This document shows positions 18,873 to 27,626 of a stretch of 64,000 nt of DNA, piece by piece (the stretch's first letter is position 1; every line of letters begins with the position of its first letter). Where the stretch lies: the NCBI GenBank assembly GCA_947475095.1, contig CANJLG010000012.1, positions 1 to 64,000 of the forward strand, in the 5' to 3' direction. Made by a program: the position numbers and the translations under genes. The DNA is from Flavobacteriales bacterium (GTDB lineage Bacteria > Bacteroidota > Bacteroidia > Flavobacteriales_D > Crocinitomicaceae). The notes beneath the pieces were generated by a model. The model made no database searches, was not told the origin of the DNA, and saw only the letters and a list, made by a program, of their open reading frames with translations.

Positions 18873-20140
18873 AAGACAAAATAATATTCGACTTAATTAA
18901 TGAAGAAAATAAGCGTCAACTAAATGGCATTGAACTCATTGCATCAGAAAACTTTGTGAGTAATCAAGTAATGCAGGCCATGGGTAGCGTACTCACGAAC
19001 AAATACGCAGAAGGGCTACCTGGGAAGCGTTATTATGGTGGTTGTGAAGTAGTCGATAAAGTAGAGCAACTCGCTATTGATCGTCTTTGTGAATTATTTG
19101 GCGCTACATGGGCGAATGTACAACCACACTCTGGAGCACAAGCAAATGCTGCTGTATTTCTTGCATGCCTTAATCCTGGCGATAAGATTTTAGGATTTGA
19201 TTTATCGCATGGTGGACATCTAACACATGGATCTCCTGTTAATTTTTCGGGTAAACTCTATCAACCACACTTTTACGGTGTATCAAAAGAAACTGGGCTT
19301 ATTGATTATGACGCCCTAGAAGAAACCGCGTTTCGCGTTAAACCGAAAATGATTATTTGTGGAGCCTCAGCCTATTCAAGAGATTGGGATTATGCCAAAA
19401 TACGAAAAGTAGCAGACGAAGTCGGCGCACTTGTTTTAGCTGATATTTCCCATCCTGCAGGATTAATTGCGGCAAAATTATTAAATGATCCATTAAGTCA
19501 TTGTCATATTGTGACCAGCACTACCCATAAAACATTACGCGGTCCAAGAGGTGGGATTATCATGATGCGCACTAATTTTGATAATCCTTTTGGATTAAAA
19601 TGGAATAATGGCAATCCAAAATCGATGGCGGCTTTACTAGATGCTGCGGTTTTTCCTGGTATACAAGGTGGCCCGCTAGAACATGTAATTGCATCAAAAG
19701 CAGTTGCTTTTGGCGAAGCTTTGGCACCTGAATTTACCACCTACATGAAGCAAGTCCAACTCAATGCGAGTGTAATGGCAAATTCATTTATTCAAAAAGG
19801 CTATACCATTATTTCCGGAGGTACCGATAATCACAGTATGCTTATTGATTTACGCAGCAAAGGCATTAACGGTAAAGATGCTGAGAATAGCTTGGTGAAA
19901 GCAGATATCACAGTGAATAAAAACATGGTGCCTTTTGATACAGAATCGCCGTTTATTACCTCTGGAATTCGACTAGGTACTGCAGCGCTTACGTCAAGAG
20001 GTGTTAATGAAACTGAAATTGAAAAAATGGTTCAGTTAATCGACGAAGCATTAATCCATAGGAATGATGATGCCCAATTGATAAGAATTAAAGGAGCTGT
20101 TAATCTATTGATGCAAGATAGACCATTATTTGCTTGGTGA
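18869..20140 (+). CDS. glyA: Serine hydroxymethyltransferase
   Basis: A 423-residue PLP enzyme that converts serine and tetrahydrofolate to glycine and methylene-tetrahydrofolate, the main source of one-carbon units. The PLP lysine is in [14 protein letters not shown] (Lys221). The N-terminal IELIASENF and [14 protein letters not shown] signatures are complete and length is normal. It is translationally coupled to the upstream epimerase, and its stop overlaps the likely start of the downstream PH-like gene. Confidence 0.97.
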   Translation: MKDKIIFDLINEENKRQLNGIELIASENFVSNQVMQAMGSVLTNKYAEGLPGKRYYGGCEVVDKVEQLAIDRLCELFGATWANVQPHSGAQANAAVFLACLNPGDKILGFDLSHGGHLTHGSPVNFSGKLYQPHFYGVSKETGLIDYDALEETAFRVKPKMIICGASAYSRDWDYAKIRKVADEVGALVLADISHPAGLIAAKLLNDPLSHCHIVTSTTHKTLRGPRGGIIMMRTNFDNPFGLKWNNGNPKSMAALLDAAVFPGIQGGPLEHVIASKAVAFGEALAPEFTTYMKQVQLNASVMANSFIQKGYTIISGGTDNHSMLIDLRSKGINGKDAENSLVKADITVNKNMVPFDTESPFITSGIRLGTAALTSRGVNETEIEKMVQLIDEALIHRNDDAQLIRIKGAVNLLMQDRPLFAW

Positions 20141-20565
20141 CACGGTATTCATCAAAAGTAGGTTGGCTATATAAAGCTAGCTTAATACTTATTGCTTCAT
20201 TAGATCTACTAATTTCGTTAAAAACATTTTATCAAGAAGGCATATTTGCTACTCTCGTTCTTTCAAGTATTTTGACCTTGACATTAGCCTATTTGATATC
20301 CTTGTACTACACAACAAGTTACCATCTTCACCAAGATTATTTGCGATGTTCAAGTGGGTGGATAGTAAAAAAAATAACCTACCAAGCTATTAAAAAAATT
20401 GAAAAAAATAAAGGATTGTATATTGGTTGGAAATTAAGTTTAGCACTTGATGGGCTTATCATATATTACCATGACGGGAATGAATTGTTTATTTCACCAG
20501 AGAATCTCGATCAATTTATTGACGATCTTGAACAAAGGATTTCAACATCGAATGATCATTCATAA
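20134..20565 (+). CDS. Small membrane protein with bacterial PH (bPH_4-like) domain
   Basis: About 143 residues: two transmembrane helices (about 12-30 and 38-58), then a beta-rich domain resembling the bacterial PH fold ([19 protein letters not shown], then [12 protein letters not shown], then [15 protein letters not shown]). I compare it with PF06713. No ATG exists at the start; TTG (20134) or GTG (20137) must be used, overlapping the glyA stop, so translation is probably coupled. Its last 10 bases overlap the convergent DUF2891 gene. Function unknown. Confidence 0.7.
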   Translation: MVTRYSSKVGWLYKASLILIASLDLLISLKTFYQEGIFATLVLSSILTLTLAYLISLYYTTSYHLHQDYLRCSSGWIVKKITYQAIKKIEKNKGLYIGWKLSLALDGLIIYYHDGNELFISPENLDQFIDDLEQRISTSNDHS

Positions 20566-21677
20566 CCAATTAAAGCAAATACGGAAAAAGTAGAAAGCCA
20601 GTGATCAATATCATAGTTTCCTTTACCGATACTTTCCTGAGCATAATCCCACATTCCATTCATTGCGCTAACCCATTCTAATTTTGCTTCCTTGCTTAAA
20701 GCATCCGCTGGAAGGGTTTTAAGAATTCCATTTAAGCACCAAATTCGATTTAAGTGAAACCCATCCCAATGCGCTTCATAACCATCGTGTTTATCTACTC
20801 GATCTAACTTGAGGGGAATATTAACTTTTCCTGGAATAAATAATTCCGGAGAAAAGCTCTTCAACCAAATAACATACTCTTTAGGAGCTAAGACCTTTCG
20901 CATCAAATCTGTTACCAATAAACCAGCAGACATAAAATCATAGTCGAATGGCTCCTCATTTAAAGGCGCATTGGCGATATCACCATAAAAACGAATAGCT
21001 GCCTGTGAAACGATTTCCTTTAATTTTTTATTCTTTGAACTTACAGCATAATCGTAGGCAAAAGAAAGCCCCATTGCAGGACTGTCATGACTTCCAGATA
21101 GATTAACGCTTGCAAGAGGCGGCCAAACATTAAGGTGTACAGAAACGATATATTCAGTAAGTGGCTTCAGATTATTCAGCCAACGTTTTGCCCTAGGATC
21201 ATCCCACTTAATTAATTCATCTGCCACTTTTAACAACCAAGATTGACCATAAGGAAATTCAAAAAAACCATCTTCGTGGGATTTCAGATACGCTAATTCT
21301 TCCTTGATATTTTCTGCATTAAAACTTAATTCTAACTTATCATTTAAGGCATTGGCCTCAGGAATGGTAGGATAAAGCTTCAGTAATTTTACCATTGCCC
21401 AATGATTGTGAACGGCTGAGTGCCAATCAAAACAACCATAGAAAGATGGCCAATAATCCTTTGGACCCTTTTCCTCACCTTGTAGGCGCAAAACCCGATA
21501 AAAATAATGAGGCGCTGGCTTATTGGTACAGTCAAAAGATAACTTTGCAAAGTAAGAAGCCCCATCATTGGAAAGCATGTAGCGTCCATCTTCGAGCGAA
21601 ACAACTAAAGAAGCTTCTGATTGAGCCGAAACCATAAAAATAAATGAGGAAGCAATAAGCGAATATAGTAATTTCAT
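20556..21677 (-). CDS. DUF2891-family exported protein
   Basis: A 373-residue protein with a signal peptide (LLYSLIASSFIFMVSA). The body matches DUF2891: the early GCFDWHSAVHNHWAMVKLL, then FEFPYGQSWLLKVADEL, and SGSHDSPAMGLSFAYDYA. The conserved aromatic and His residues and all-helical pattern suggest an alpha/alpha-toroid enzyme of the glycoside-hydrolase type, but no activity is established. Its start overlaps the stop of the upstream membrane protein (4 bases, ATGA), so the two are a translational unit. The only oddity is the periplasmic destination. Confidence 0.85.
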   Translation of the reverse strand: MKLLYSLIASSFIFMVSAQSEASLVVSLEDGRYMLSNDGASYFAKLSFDCTNKPAPHYFYRVLRLQGEEKGPKDYWPSFYGCFDWHSAVHNHWAMVKLLKLYPTIPEANALNDKLELSFNAENIKEELAYLKSHEDGFFEFPYGQSWLLKVADELIKWDDPRAKRWLNNLKPLTEYIVSVHLNVWPPLASVNLSGSHDSPAMGLSFAYDYAVSSKNKKLKEIVSQAAIRFYGDIANAPLNEEPFDYDFMSAGLLVTDLMRKVLAPKEYVIWLKSFSPELFIPGKVNIPLKLDRVDKHDGYEAHWDGFHLNRIWCLNGILKTLPADALSKEAKLEWVSAMNGMWDYAQESIGKGNYDIDHWLSTFSVFALIGYE

Positions 21678-22945
21678 TTTTTGGTGAGTTCAGGTGATTT
21701 TTTGAAACCGTTTTTGGCAATAGAAATTGTTTCTTTTCCTATCCCAACAATAGAAACCATGTTCAACGGAAATTCTAATAGAACATGTGTGAAACTAAGG
21801 AAGAATAAAAAGCTTAAACCTAATGCATAGTTGTACGCATATAAACCACAAGCCGCAAGCCAAATAAGAAGTACCGCAGCAAAACGAATCTTAGGCACCT
21901 TATGCCAACGAATGACCTCCGTTTTACTAAACCAATTAAGGTAATGGTACATGTACGCAAAAGCAATAAAACGCATGAGCATGATGCCAAAAGTGGAGAA
22001 AAATACAGATGACCAATAGAAATCTTTTGGGTTTACTGGAATCGCCTTGTTAACTGGAATCGGCTTCATGTAGTATTCGCTATCTGGGTTAGGATCTAAG
22101 AATGCCGCACTCAAGTTTTTGCTCAATGAATCTGTTATGCGCTTCTTTTCAACAACAGGAAATTGGTTCGTCGGGGAATTCTTATTGACCACAGAGTCTA
22201 AATATTGTTTATTAGTAAAATTAGGTACGTTCATTAATTTGAAATGGTCAAGAATACCCACATTTGTATAGAAAAAACCATCACCACCAGCATAGTATGC
22301 TTCTTTTCCGTAGGCAGAAATATAATTTGTTTTTGGTTTAACCGGTACGACAAAAATTAAAATAATCGGCAAAATAATAAAAGCGGCAACAGACATAAGC
22401 CCAGTTTTACTTCTGGACTTTAAGGCACCAAACAACATAAATAATCCTGTAAATACATACACATGAATTAATGTTGGCAGCAAAGATGTCAGGGCAAATA
22501 CAGTCGTGCTACTTTGGTTCATCTCTTTATTATCCTCACTAAACCATCCGGAAATAAATATAAATAAGAATAGAATACTAAATATTTTGACTGGTAAATT
22601 TTTAACGAAAGCAAAGAGCAAAGAACTAAACAGCGCAAGAACAAGTAATTTATCGAATAAGCCTAATTCAACAAACGTATTATAAAATTCCATGTCAAAG
22701 CCGGCATCTTTTGCAAAAGCAGCGTAAGACAAGGCGATTCCAATGAGTAAAAGCGGAATAAAATCGTATTTCCCCTTGGTAAAATATTGACGGTCATGTA
22801 GCCAGCTAATCTCCGTTAAATAGTGTAAAGGGCCGAGAAAGGCATAAGCAAATAAAAATGTTTCAAAAGGAAAATAGTAGGCCAGAGCCATGGTGACCAA
22901 CATTAAACCAATGTTCAGGTAATTAATTTTATCATCCTTAACCAT
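21674..22945 (-). CDS. Polytopic membrane protein of unknown function
   Basis: A 423-residue protein with about nine to ten predicted transmembrane helices. The loop at about residues 35-60 has FLGPLHYLTEISWLHDRQYF, with His and Asp/Glu residues near the membrane. A soluble stretch of about 90 residues (about 205-300, containing YISAYGKEAYYAGGDGFFY) interrupts the helices. I do not recognise the family; the His-rich motif recalls membrane di-iron or Brp/Blh-type proteins, but that is only a resemblance. It is coupled to DUF2891 and lies 68 bases after the VWA gene. Confidence 0.7.
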   Translation of the reverse strand: MVKDDKINYLNIGLMLVTMALAYYFPFETFLFAYAFLGPLHYLTEISWLHDRQYFTKGKYDFIPLLLIGIALSYAAFAKDAGFDMEFYNTFVELGLFDKLLVLALFSSLLFAFVKNLPVKIFSILFLFIFISGWFSEDNKEMNQSSTTVFALTSLLPTLIHVYVFTGLFMLFGALKSRSKTGLMSVAAFIILPIILIFVVPVKPKTNYISAYGKEAYYAGGDGFFYTNVGILDHFKLMNVPNFTNKQYLDSVVNKNSPTNQFPVVEKKRITDSLSKNLSAAFLDPNPDSEYYMKPIPVNKAIPVNPKDFYWSSVFFSTFGIMLMRFIAFAYMYHYLNWFSKTEVIRWHKVPKIRFAAVLLIWLAACGLYAYNYALGLSFLFFLSFTHVLLEFPLNMVSIVGIGKETISIAKNGFKKSPELTKK

Positions 22946-22961
22946 AACAACTATTTAAATA

Positions 22962-22969
22962 CAAAGTTA
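22962..22969 (-). promoter_or_regulatory. Candidate -7 element for the polytopic protein-DUF2891 pair
   Basis: On the minus strand this reads TAACTTTG, an exact TAnnTTTG match, 16 bases before the ATG at 22945. No TTTG at proper spacing is clear. Confidence 0.35.
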
Positions 22970-23013
22970 TCAAAAAAACAATCCTTATTCATTATAGTTC
23001 AAGGAATAATAAC

Positions 23014-24117
23014 TTATTCGAATCCTTTTTCTTTTCCTTTTTCTTTGATGCTTTTACTCATGGCTGAACCGAAATCATCTTTTTTACCCGATTCGATTAA
23101 TTTAGCTTTCTCTTTCGTAATAAAATCATTCCTAAGTAATGCTAATTGAACAATTTCTGCTTGAATAGTGCTTCTTTCAATTGTTTTATCAGCAATATAT
23201 TTTTTAATATCGTCATCAGACTTACCAATTAATTCAGCTGGCATTGCCTCTTCTTCCAAGTCTAAGATACTTGTAGAGTCTGCTCTATAAGCATCCACGA
23301 TATCCCAAGAAGCATTGTTGTAACTGCCTTTAGATTTTACAATCGCCCTTTCAGATGCGACACTAATATTTTGATTTAAGGCATTATTATCTTCTCTTAA
23401 TTGGTTTTCCTTTTTGAGATTACCAGAAAAACCATAGCTTACATAGGTGCCATTCAGCGATTGGTTCAAGCGAAAAATTTCATCGTCATAAGGTGTCGCG
23501 ATGGAAGTAATTTTATCATTTGAATTAATATTAAAATATGCTCCATTTGAACATGCTGCGCCATCTTTCCAAAATTCATTAATCCCCTGTTGATAATCAC
23601 CGCAATAAATAGTATTCACAATTACGTCTTTTTTAAGAATTTCATTACATACTTCTTTATAACTAATTGGACCTTGATTGAAGGGTTCATTCCCTGCAAT
23701 ATAAATGAGCTTTAAGTCCTTAGGATCATTTGACCAATTCAATTGTTGCAAAGATTTTTGAATAGCCGCGCCGCAATATTCTTCACCACCATTGGTTCTA
23801 ATGCCAAAAAGTTTAGCTGAAATAAGGTCTAAATCTGTCGTGAAATTAGTTTGCATACGAACATAATGATCGGCTGCTGAAATACCAGAATTTCCATAAT
23901 CATACATGGCAATCTCAAGAACTGGCGTTGTTCCCCGGTATCGTAAGCCACTTGCATCATTCACGATGGCCCATATTTTTGATTTTGCTTGATCTAACAA
24001 ACCATCCATGCTATTTGAAGCATCAAAAAGAATAACTAATTGAATTTTTCTATTTTGTTGAGCTTGTGCAACAAAAGAAAAGGAAATTAATGCGATAAGA
24101 AGGGCCAGGTTTTTCAT
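23014..24117 (-). CDS. Exported von Willebrand factor A-domain protein
   Basis: A 367-residue protein with a signal peptide (ALLIALISFSFVAQA) and a VWA domain over about residues 25-215. The metal-ion-dependent adhesion site begins DASNS (D-x-S-x-S), with the later Thr and Asp positions plausible in RTNGGEEYCGAAI and YIAGNEPFNQG. The C-terminal ~130 residues are helical and highly charged, ending in a Lys-rich tail. VWA proteins of this type bind protein partners or matrix; the partner is unknown. It precedes the polytopic protein and DUF2891 on the same strand and could belong to the same envelope system. Confidence 0.85.
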   Translation of the reverse strand: MKNLALLIALISFSFVAQAQQNRKIQLVILFDASNSMDGLLDQAKSKIWAIVNDASGLRYRGTTPVLEIAMYDYGNSGISAADHYVRMQTNFTTDLDLISAKLFGIRTNGGEEYCGAAIQKSLQQLNWSNDPKDLKLIYIAGNEPFNQGPISYKEVCNEILKKDVIVNTIYCGDYQQGINEFWKDGAACSNGAYFNINSNDKITSIATPYDDEIFRLNQSLNGTYVSYGFSGNLKKENQLREDNNALNQNISVASERAIVKSKGSYNNASWDIVDAYRADSTSILDLEEEAMPAELIGKSDDDIKKYIADKTIERSTIQAEIVQLALLRNDFITKEKAKLIESGKKDDFGSAMSKSIKEKGKEKGFE

Positions 24118-24184
24118 AAACGAACGATTAAAGGTTTTACTTCCTTACAGGTAAGCCCTAAAAAAGTTCAATCGCTAAAAATAC

Positions 24185-24589
24185 TTATTGAAAATACGAC
24201 AAGGCCATCTCGTAACCTTTTAGTCCAAAGCCGAAAACACAGCCCACACAAACGGGCGTTAGAAGCGAATTATGGCGAAAGGATTCTCTACTAGAAATAT
24301 CGGAAATATGAACCTCAACTACTGGAATTCCTATTGCAGCAATGCAATCACGAATAGCAATACTTGTATGCGTATAGGCGCCAGCATTTAGAATTACTCC
24401 ATCGACACTCGCTTCTTGGAGAAAATTAATTAATTCACCTTCAACATTTGATTGCAAGTAGTGTAACTCAAGATCAGATGTTGATTTTAAGGTAAGAAAG
24501 TAATCATCAAATGATTGATTTCCATAGATGGATGTTTCACGCGTGCCAATTAAATTTAAATTTGGACCATTAATAATTAAAATTTTCAT
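24185..24589 (-). CDS. aroQ: 3-dehydroquinate dehydratase, type II
   Basis: A 134-residue enzyme from the ATG at 24589, dehydrating 3-dehydroquinate in the shikimate pathway. The active-site N-terminus NGPNLNLIGTRE, the Tyr in SIYGNQ and the catalytic-His segment NAGAYTHTSIAIRD are all present. Length is slightly below the typical 145. An upstream TTG would add three residues but is unlikely. Its start codon lies only two bases from the divergent xerD start codon, so its leader and promoter must overlap xerD. Confidence 0.95.
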   Translation of the reverse strand: MKILIINGPNLNLIGTRETSIYGNQSFDDYFLTLKSTSDLELHYLQSNVEGELINFLQEASVDGVILNAGAYTHTSIAIRDCIAAIGIPVVEVHISDISSRESFRHNSLLTPVCVGCVFGFGLKGYEMALSYFQ

Positions 24590-24591
24590 CC

Positions 24592-25497
24592 TTGTCAAGT
24601 TGGAATCGCTACATTAAAGAATTTGTATCATACCTAAAAATCGAAAAAGGATTAGCAGAAAATTCGATTTTCGCCTACCAAAACGATGTGGCTAAATTAC
24701 ATGATTTTAGTGTTTCAATAGATAAAAATGCCGAACAAATTTCCTACAACGATTTAAAATTATTCATTGCTGCACTTTATGATTTGGGATTAAGTGCGCG
24801 TACACAAGCACGAATTATTTCAGGAATCAAGCAATTTTATGGTTATCTGCTCTTAGAAAACTACATCACCATTGACCCAAGCGAATTATTAGACCAACCA
24901 AAAATTGGGAGAAAACTTCCTGAAGTACTCACTATTGAAGAGATTGATCGACTAATTGATGCACTAGACATGAGTAAAAACGAATCCCATCGCAACAAGG
25001 CAATTATTGAAACCTTGTATAGTTGCGGATTGCGTGTTTCAGAATTAGTGAACCTTCGCTTTTCCGATCTATTCTTTGAAGAAGGATTCATTCGTGTAAT
25101 TGGTAAAGGAAATAAAGAACGATTAGTACCTGTTTCAGCAAGTGTTGAAAAAGAAATATCAATTTACAATGACCATATTCGTCGGCATCAAAACATTAAA
25201 AAAGGGGATGAAAATGTCGTTTTTTTAAATCGGAGAGGGGGAAAACTGACCCGTGTTATGATTTTTACCATCATCAAAGATTTAGCTGAACGAATTAGCC
25301 TTCAAAAGACAATATCTCCACATACCTTTAGACATTCCTTTGCTACCCATTTATTAGAAGGAGGAGCTAATCTTAGAGCAATACAAGAAATGCTTGGCCA
25401 CGAATCGATTACAACCACTGAAATTTACACCCACTTAGAACAACGCTATTTAAAAGAAGCGATACTTTCTTTTCATCCAAGAAATGCAGTAAATTAA
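24592..25497 (+). CDS. xerD: Tyrosine recombinase XerD
   Basis: A 301-residue site-specific recombinase that, with XerC, resolves chromosome dimers at dif. The SAM-like core-binding domain covers about 1-100 and the catalytic domain 105-300. The catalytic set is complete: Arg148 (CGLRVSEL), Lys172, His244 and Arg247 (HTFRHSF), His270 (LGHES) and the nucleophile Tyr279 (EIYTH). The first plausible codon is a TTG aligned with the normal XerD N-terminus. No integration or phage genes are nearby, so this is the housekeeping enzyme. It is convergent with the dehydrogenase, overlapping by 4 bases. Confidence 0.93.
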   Translation: MSSWNRYIKEFVSYLKIEKGLAENSIFAYQNDVAKLHDFSVSIDKNAEQISYNDLKLFIAALYDLGLSARTQARIISGIKQFYGYLLLENYITIDPSELLDQPKIGRKLPEVLTIEEIDRLIDALDMSKNESHRNKAIIETLYSCGLRVSELVNLRFSDLFFEEGFIRVIGKGNKERLVPVSASVEKEISIYNDHIRRHQNIKKGDENVVFLNRRGGKLTRVMIFTIIKDLAERISLQKTISPHTFRHSFATHLLEGGANLRAIQEMLGHESITTTEIYTHLEQRYLKEAILSFHPRNAVN

Positions 25498-27485
25498 TAC
25501 GCCAAAATAGCTTCAATCGCTTTAAGAAAACGTTCTTGAGGCAAGAATTGCTTTTCGAGATCTGCCGCAAATGGAACCGGTGTATCCATAGAACCAACTC
25601 TACTGACAGGTGCATCTAAAAACTCGAAACAATTTTCCATAATCAGCGCTGAAATTTCGCCTCCAATTCCACCCATCAAGCAATCCTCATGCAAAACGAT
25701 CACCCTACCCGTTTTCTTGGCTGCCTTATAAATAGTTTCAGTATCCAAGGGTAACAAAGTTCTTAAATCAACAATTTCAGCCGACTTTCCCGGAAAAGAT
25801 TCCATGGCCTCTATCGCCCAATTTACGCCTGCACCGTAGCTTATTATCGTTACATCCTTCCCTTCATTCACCACATTTGCCTTACCGATTTCTAGCGTAT
25901 AATAATCCGTTGGAACATTTCCTTTTACGCTTCGATAGAGCATTTTATGTTCAAAAAACAAGACAGGATTTGGATCTTCAATCGCGGCATTTAATAATCC
26001 TTTTGCATCAAAGGGATTAGATGGATAAACAATTTTTAATCCAGGAGTATGAAAAAACCACGCTTCGTTGCTTTGAGAATGAAAAGGACCTGCAGCTGCC
26101 CCTGCTCCCGTTGGCATTCGAACCACAACATCAGCATGTTGTCCCCACCTCCAATGAATCTTTGCTAGATTATTAATGATTTGATTGAATCCACAAGTTA
26201 CGAAATCAGCAAATTGCATTTCAACAACAGCTTTCATTCCAGCGATTGACAAACCAAGTCCAGCTCCTAAAATAGCTGATTCACACAAGGGCGTATTTCG
26301 AATTCGTTCCTTTCCAAATTCATCTACAAAACCCTCCGTAACTTTAAAGGCACCACCATATTCAGCAATGTCTTGCCCCATAATAATTAATGAGGGAAAA
26401 CGCTCTAAGGATTGCCTTAGACCATTTTGTATTGCATCAATAAACCTAATTTCTTCTGTCGTTTCGTTGGCATTCGTTGGTGTAAAAAGATGTGGGGCGT
26501 ATACATCCGTTAACTCGTTAGCGACATTAGGGATAATATCGCTCTGATCATTTGCATGGTCAAAAGCGACTTGAATATCATTTTTAATTTGACTTTTCAA
26601 TGATTCATCATACTCATCCGTCAAAATTCCTTTTGATTTCAGAAATACTTCAAAATTAACAACCGGGTCACGTTTTTCCCATTCGTCTTGAAGTCCTTCG
26701 GGATAATACTTTGTTCCAGATGCTTCTTCATGTCCACGCATTCTAAACGTCATTAATTCCAATAGAACCGGTTTCGGGTCTACCCTGATTTCCTCGTTAA
26801 TCGAACGGACAGCGCGGATAACATCCAATATATTATTTCCATCGACTTGGATTGCTTTCATTCCATAGCCAATGCCCTTATCAATAAATTGCTTGCATCT
26901 AAATTGCTCACTCGAAGGAGTCGATAAACCCCAGGCATTGTTTTCTACACAGAAGATAACAGGAAGATCCCAAACAGAAGCGACATTCAAGGCCTCATGA
27001 AAATCTCCTTCCGATGCACCACCATCGCCAGTAAATACGAGAGTTGCTTTTTTTTCTCCGCGAATTTTATGTGCGAGTGCTATCCCATCTGCGATGCCTA
27101 ATTGAGGTCCTAAATGGGAAATCATTCCAACAATCTTGTATTCTTGAGTTCCAAAATGAAAAGATCGATCTCTTCCCTTAGTGAATCCGTCAGCCTTTCC
27201 TTGAAATTGAGCAAATAACCTTGATAATGGAATATCTCGTGTTGTGAAAACGCCCAAATTTCTATGCATGGGAAGAATATACTCGTCCGTATCCATCGCA
27301 TAAGACGTACCAACAGAAATTCCTTCTTGCCCCCAACCAGAAAACCATTTTGAAATCTTCCCTTGACGAAGAAGAATAAGCATTTTTTCTTCAATCAATC
27401 GGGGGGTGATTAGTTTTTGATAAATCGCTAGAAGCTCAGCGTTATCGAATCCAACGGCATCAAAATCAATGGTATATTCTTTCAA
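25494..27485 (-). CDS. Fused alpha/beta E1 subunit of a branched-chain 2-oxoacid dehydrogenase
   Basis: A 663-residue thiamine-diphosphate enzyme in which alpha and beta subunits are joined in one chain, as often in Bacteroidota. Alpha part about residues 1-330: TPP motif GDGGASEGDFHEAL through ENN. Beta part about 340-663, with FADFVTCGFNQIINNLAK and VYPSNPFDAKGLL. It decarboxylates branched 2-oxoacids from Leu, Ile and Val and passes the acyl group to an E2. The E2 gene is not in this window; an E3 candidate is at 44641. A TAATTTTG -7 element sits at 27516-27509 on the minus strand. Confidence 0.92.
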   Translation of the reverse strand: MKEYTIDFDAVGFDNAELLAIYQKLITPRLIEEKMLILLRQGKISKWFSGWGQEGISVGTSYAMDTDEYILPMHRNLGVFTTRDIPLSRLFAQFQGKADGFTKGRDRSFHFGTQEYKIVGMISHLGPQLGIADGIALAHKIRGEKKATLVFTGDGGASEGDFHEALNVASVWDLPVIFCVENNAWGLSTPSSEQFRCKQFIDKGIGYGMKAIQVDGNNILDVIRAVRSINEEIRVDPKPVLLELMTFRMRGHEEASGTKYYPEGLQDEWEKRDPVVNFEVFLKSKGILTDEYDESLKSQIKNDIQVAFDHANDQSDIIPNVANELTDVYAPHLFTPTNANETTEEIRFIDAIQNGLRQSLERFPSLIIMGQDIAEYGGAFKVTEGFVDEFGKERIRNTPLCESAILGAGLGLSIAGMKAVVEMQFADFVTCGFNQIINNLAKIHWRWGQHADVVVRMPTGAGAAAGPFHSQSNEAWFFHTPGLKIVYPSNPFDAKGLLNAAIEDPNPVLFFEHKMLYRSVKGNVPTDYYTLEIGKANVVNEGKDVTIISYGAGVNWAIEAMESFPGKSAEIVDLRTLLPLDTETIYKAAKKTGRVIVLHEDCLMGGIGGEISALIMENCFEFLDAPVSRVGSMDTPVPFAADLEKQFLPQERFLKAIEAILAY

Positions 27486-27508
27486 GTTTTATCAAGATTA
27501 ATCTAGCG

Positions 27509-27516
27509 CAAAATTA
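27509..27516 (-). promoter_or_regulatory. Candidate -7 element for the fused E1 gene
   Basis: On the minus strand this is TAATTTTG (TAnnTTTG), 23 bases before the ATG at 27485. The upstream element is not clear. Confidence 0.35.
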
Positions 27517-27576
27517 TCGAAAATAGTGCAATAAATTGATGGTATTGCCATAAATTTATTGATGAAAAAAGATGGG

Positions 27577-27605
27577 TAAAAAAAAAGCCCAATTACTTGG
27601 GCTTT
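27577..27605 (-). terminator. Rho-independent terminator of gdhA
   Basis: On the minus strand AAAGCCCAA, a short loop, TTGGGCTTT and then a run of T form a classic intrinsic terminator. It starts about 22 bases after the gdhA stop. Confidence 0.9.
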
Positions 27606-27626
27606 AGAATAATAAAACGAATATGA

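Noticed and set aside
24592-25497. XerD-like recombinase as an integron or phage integrase
   Set aside because: No attachment-site repeats, phage genes or gene cassettes are nearby, and it matches the chromosomal XerD form.
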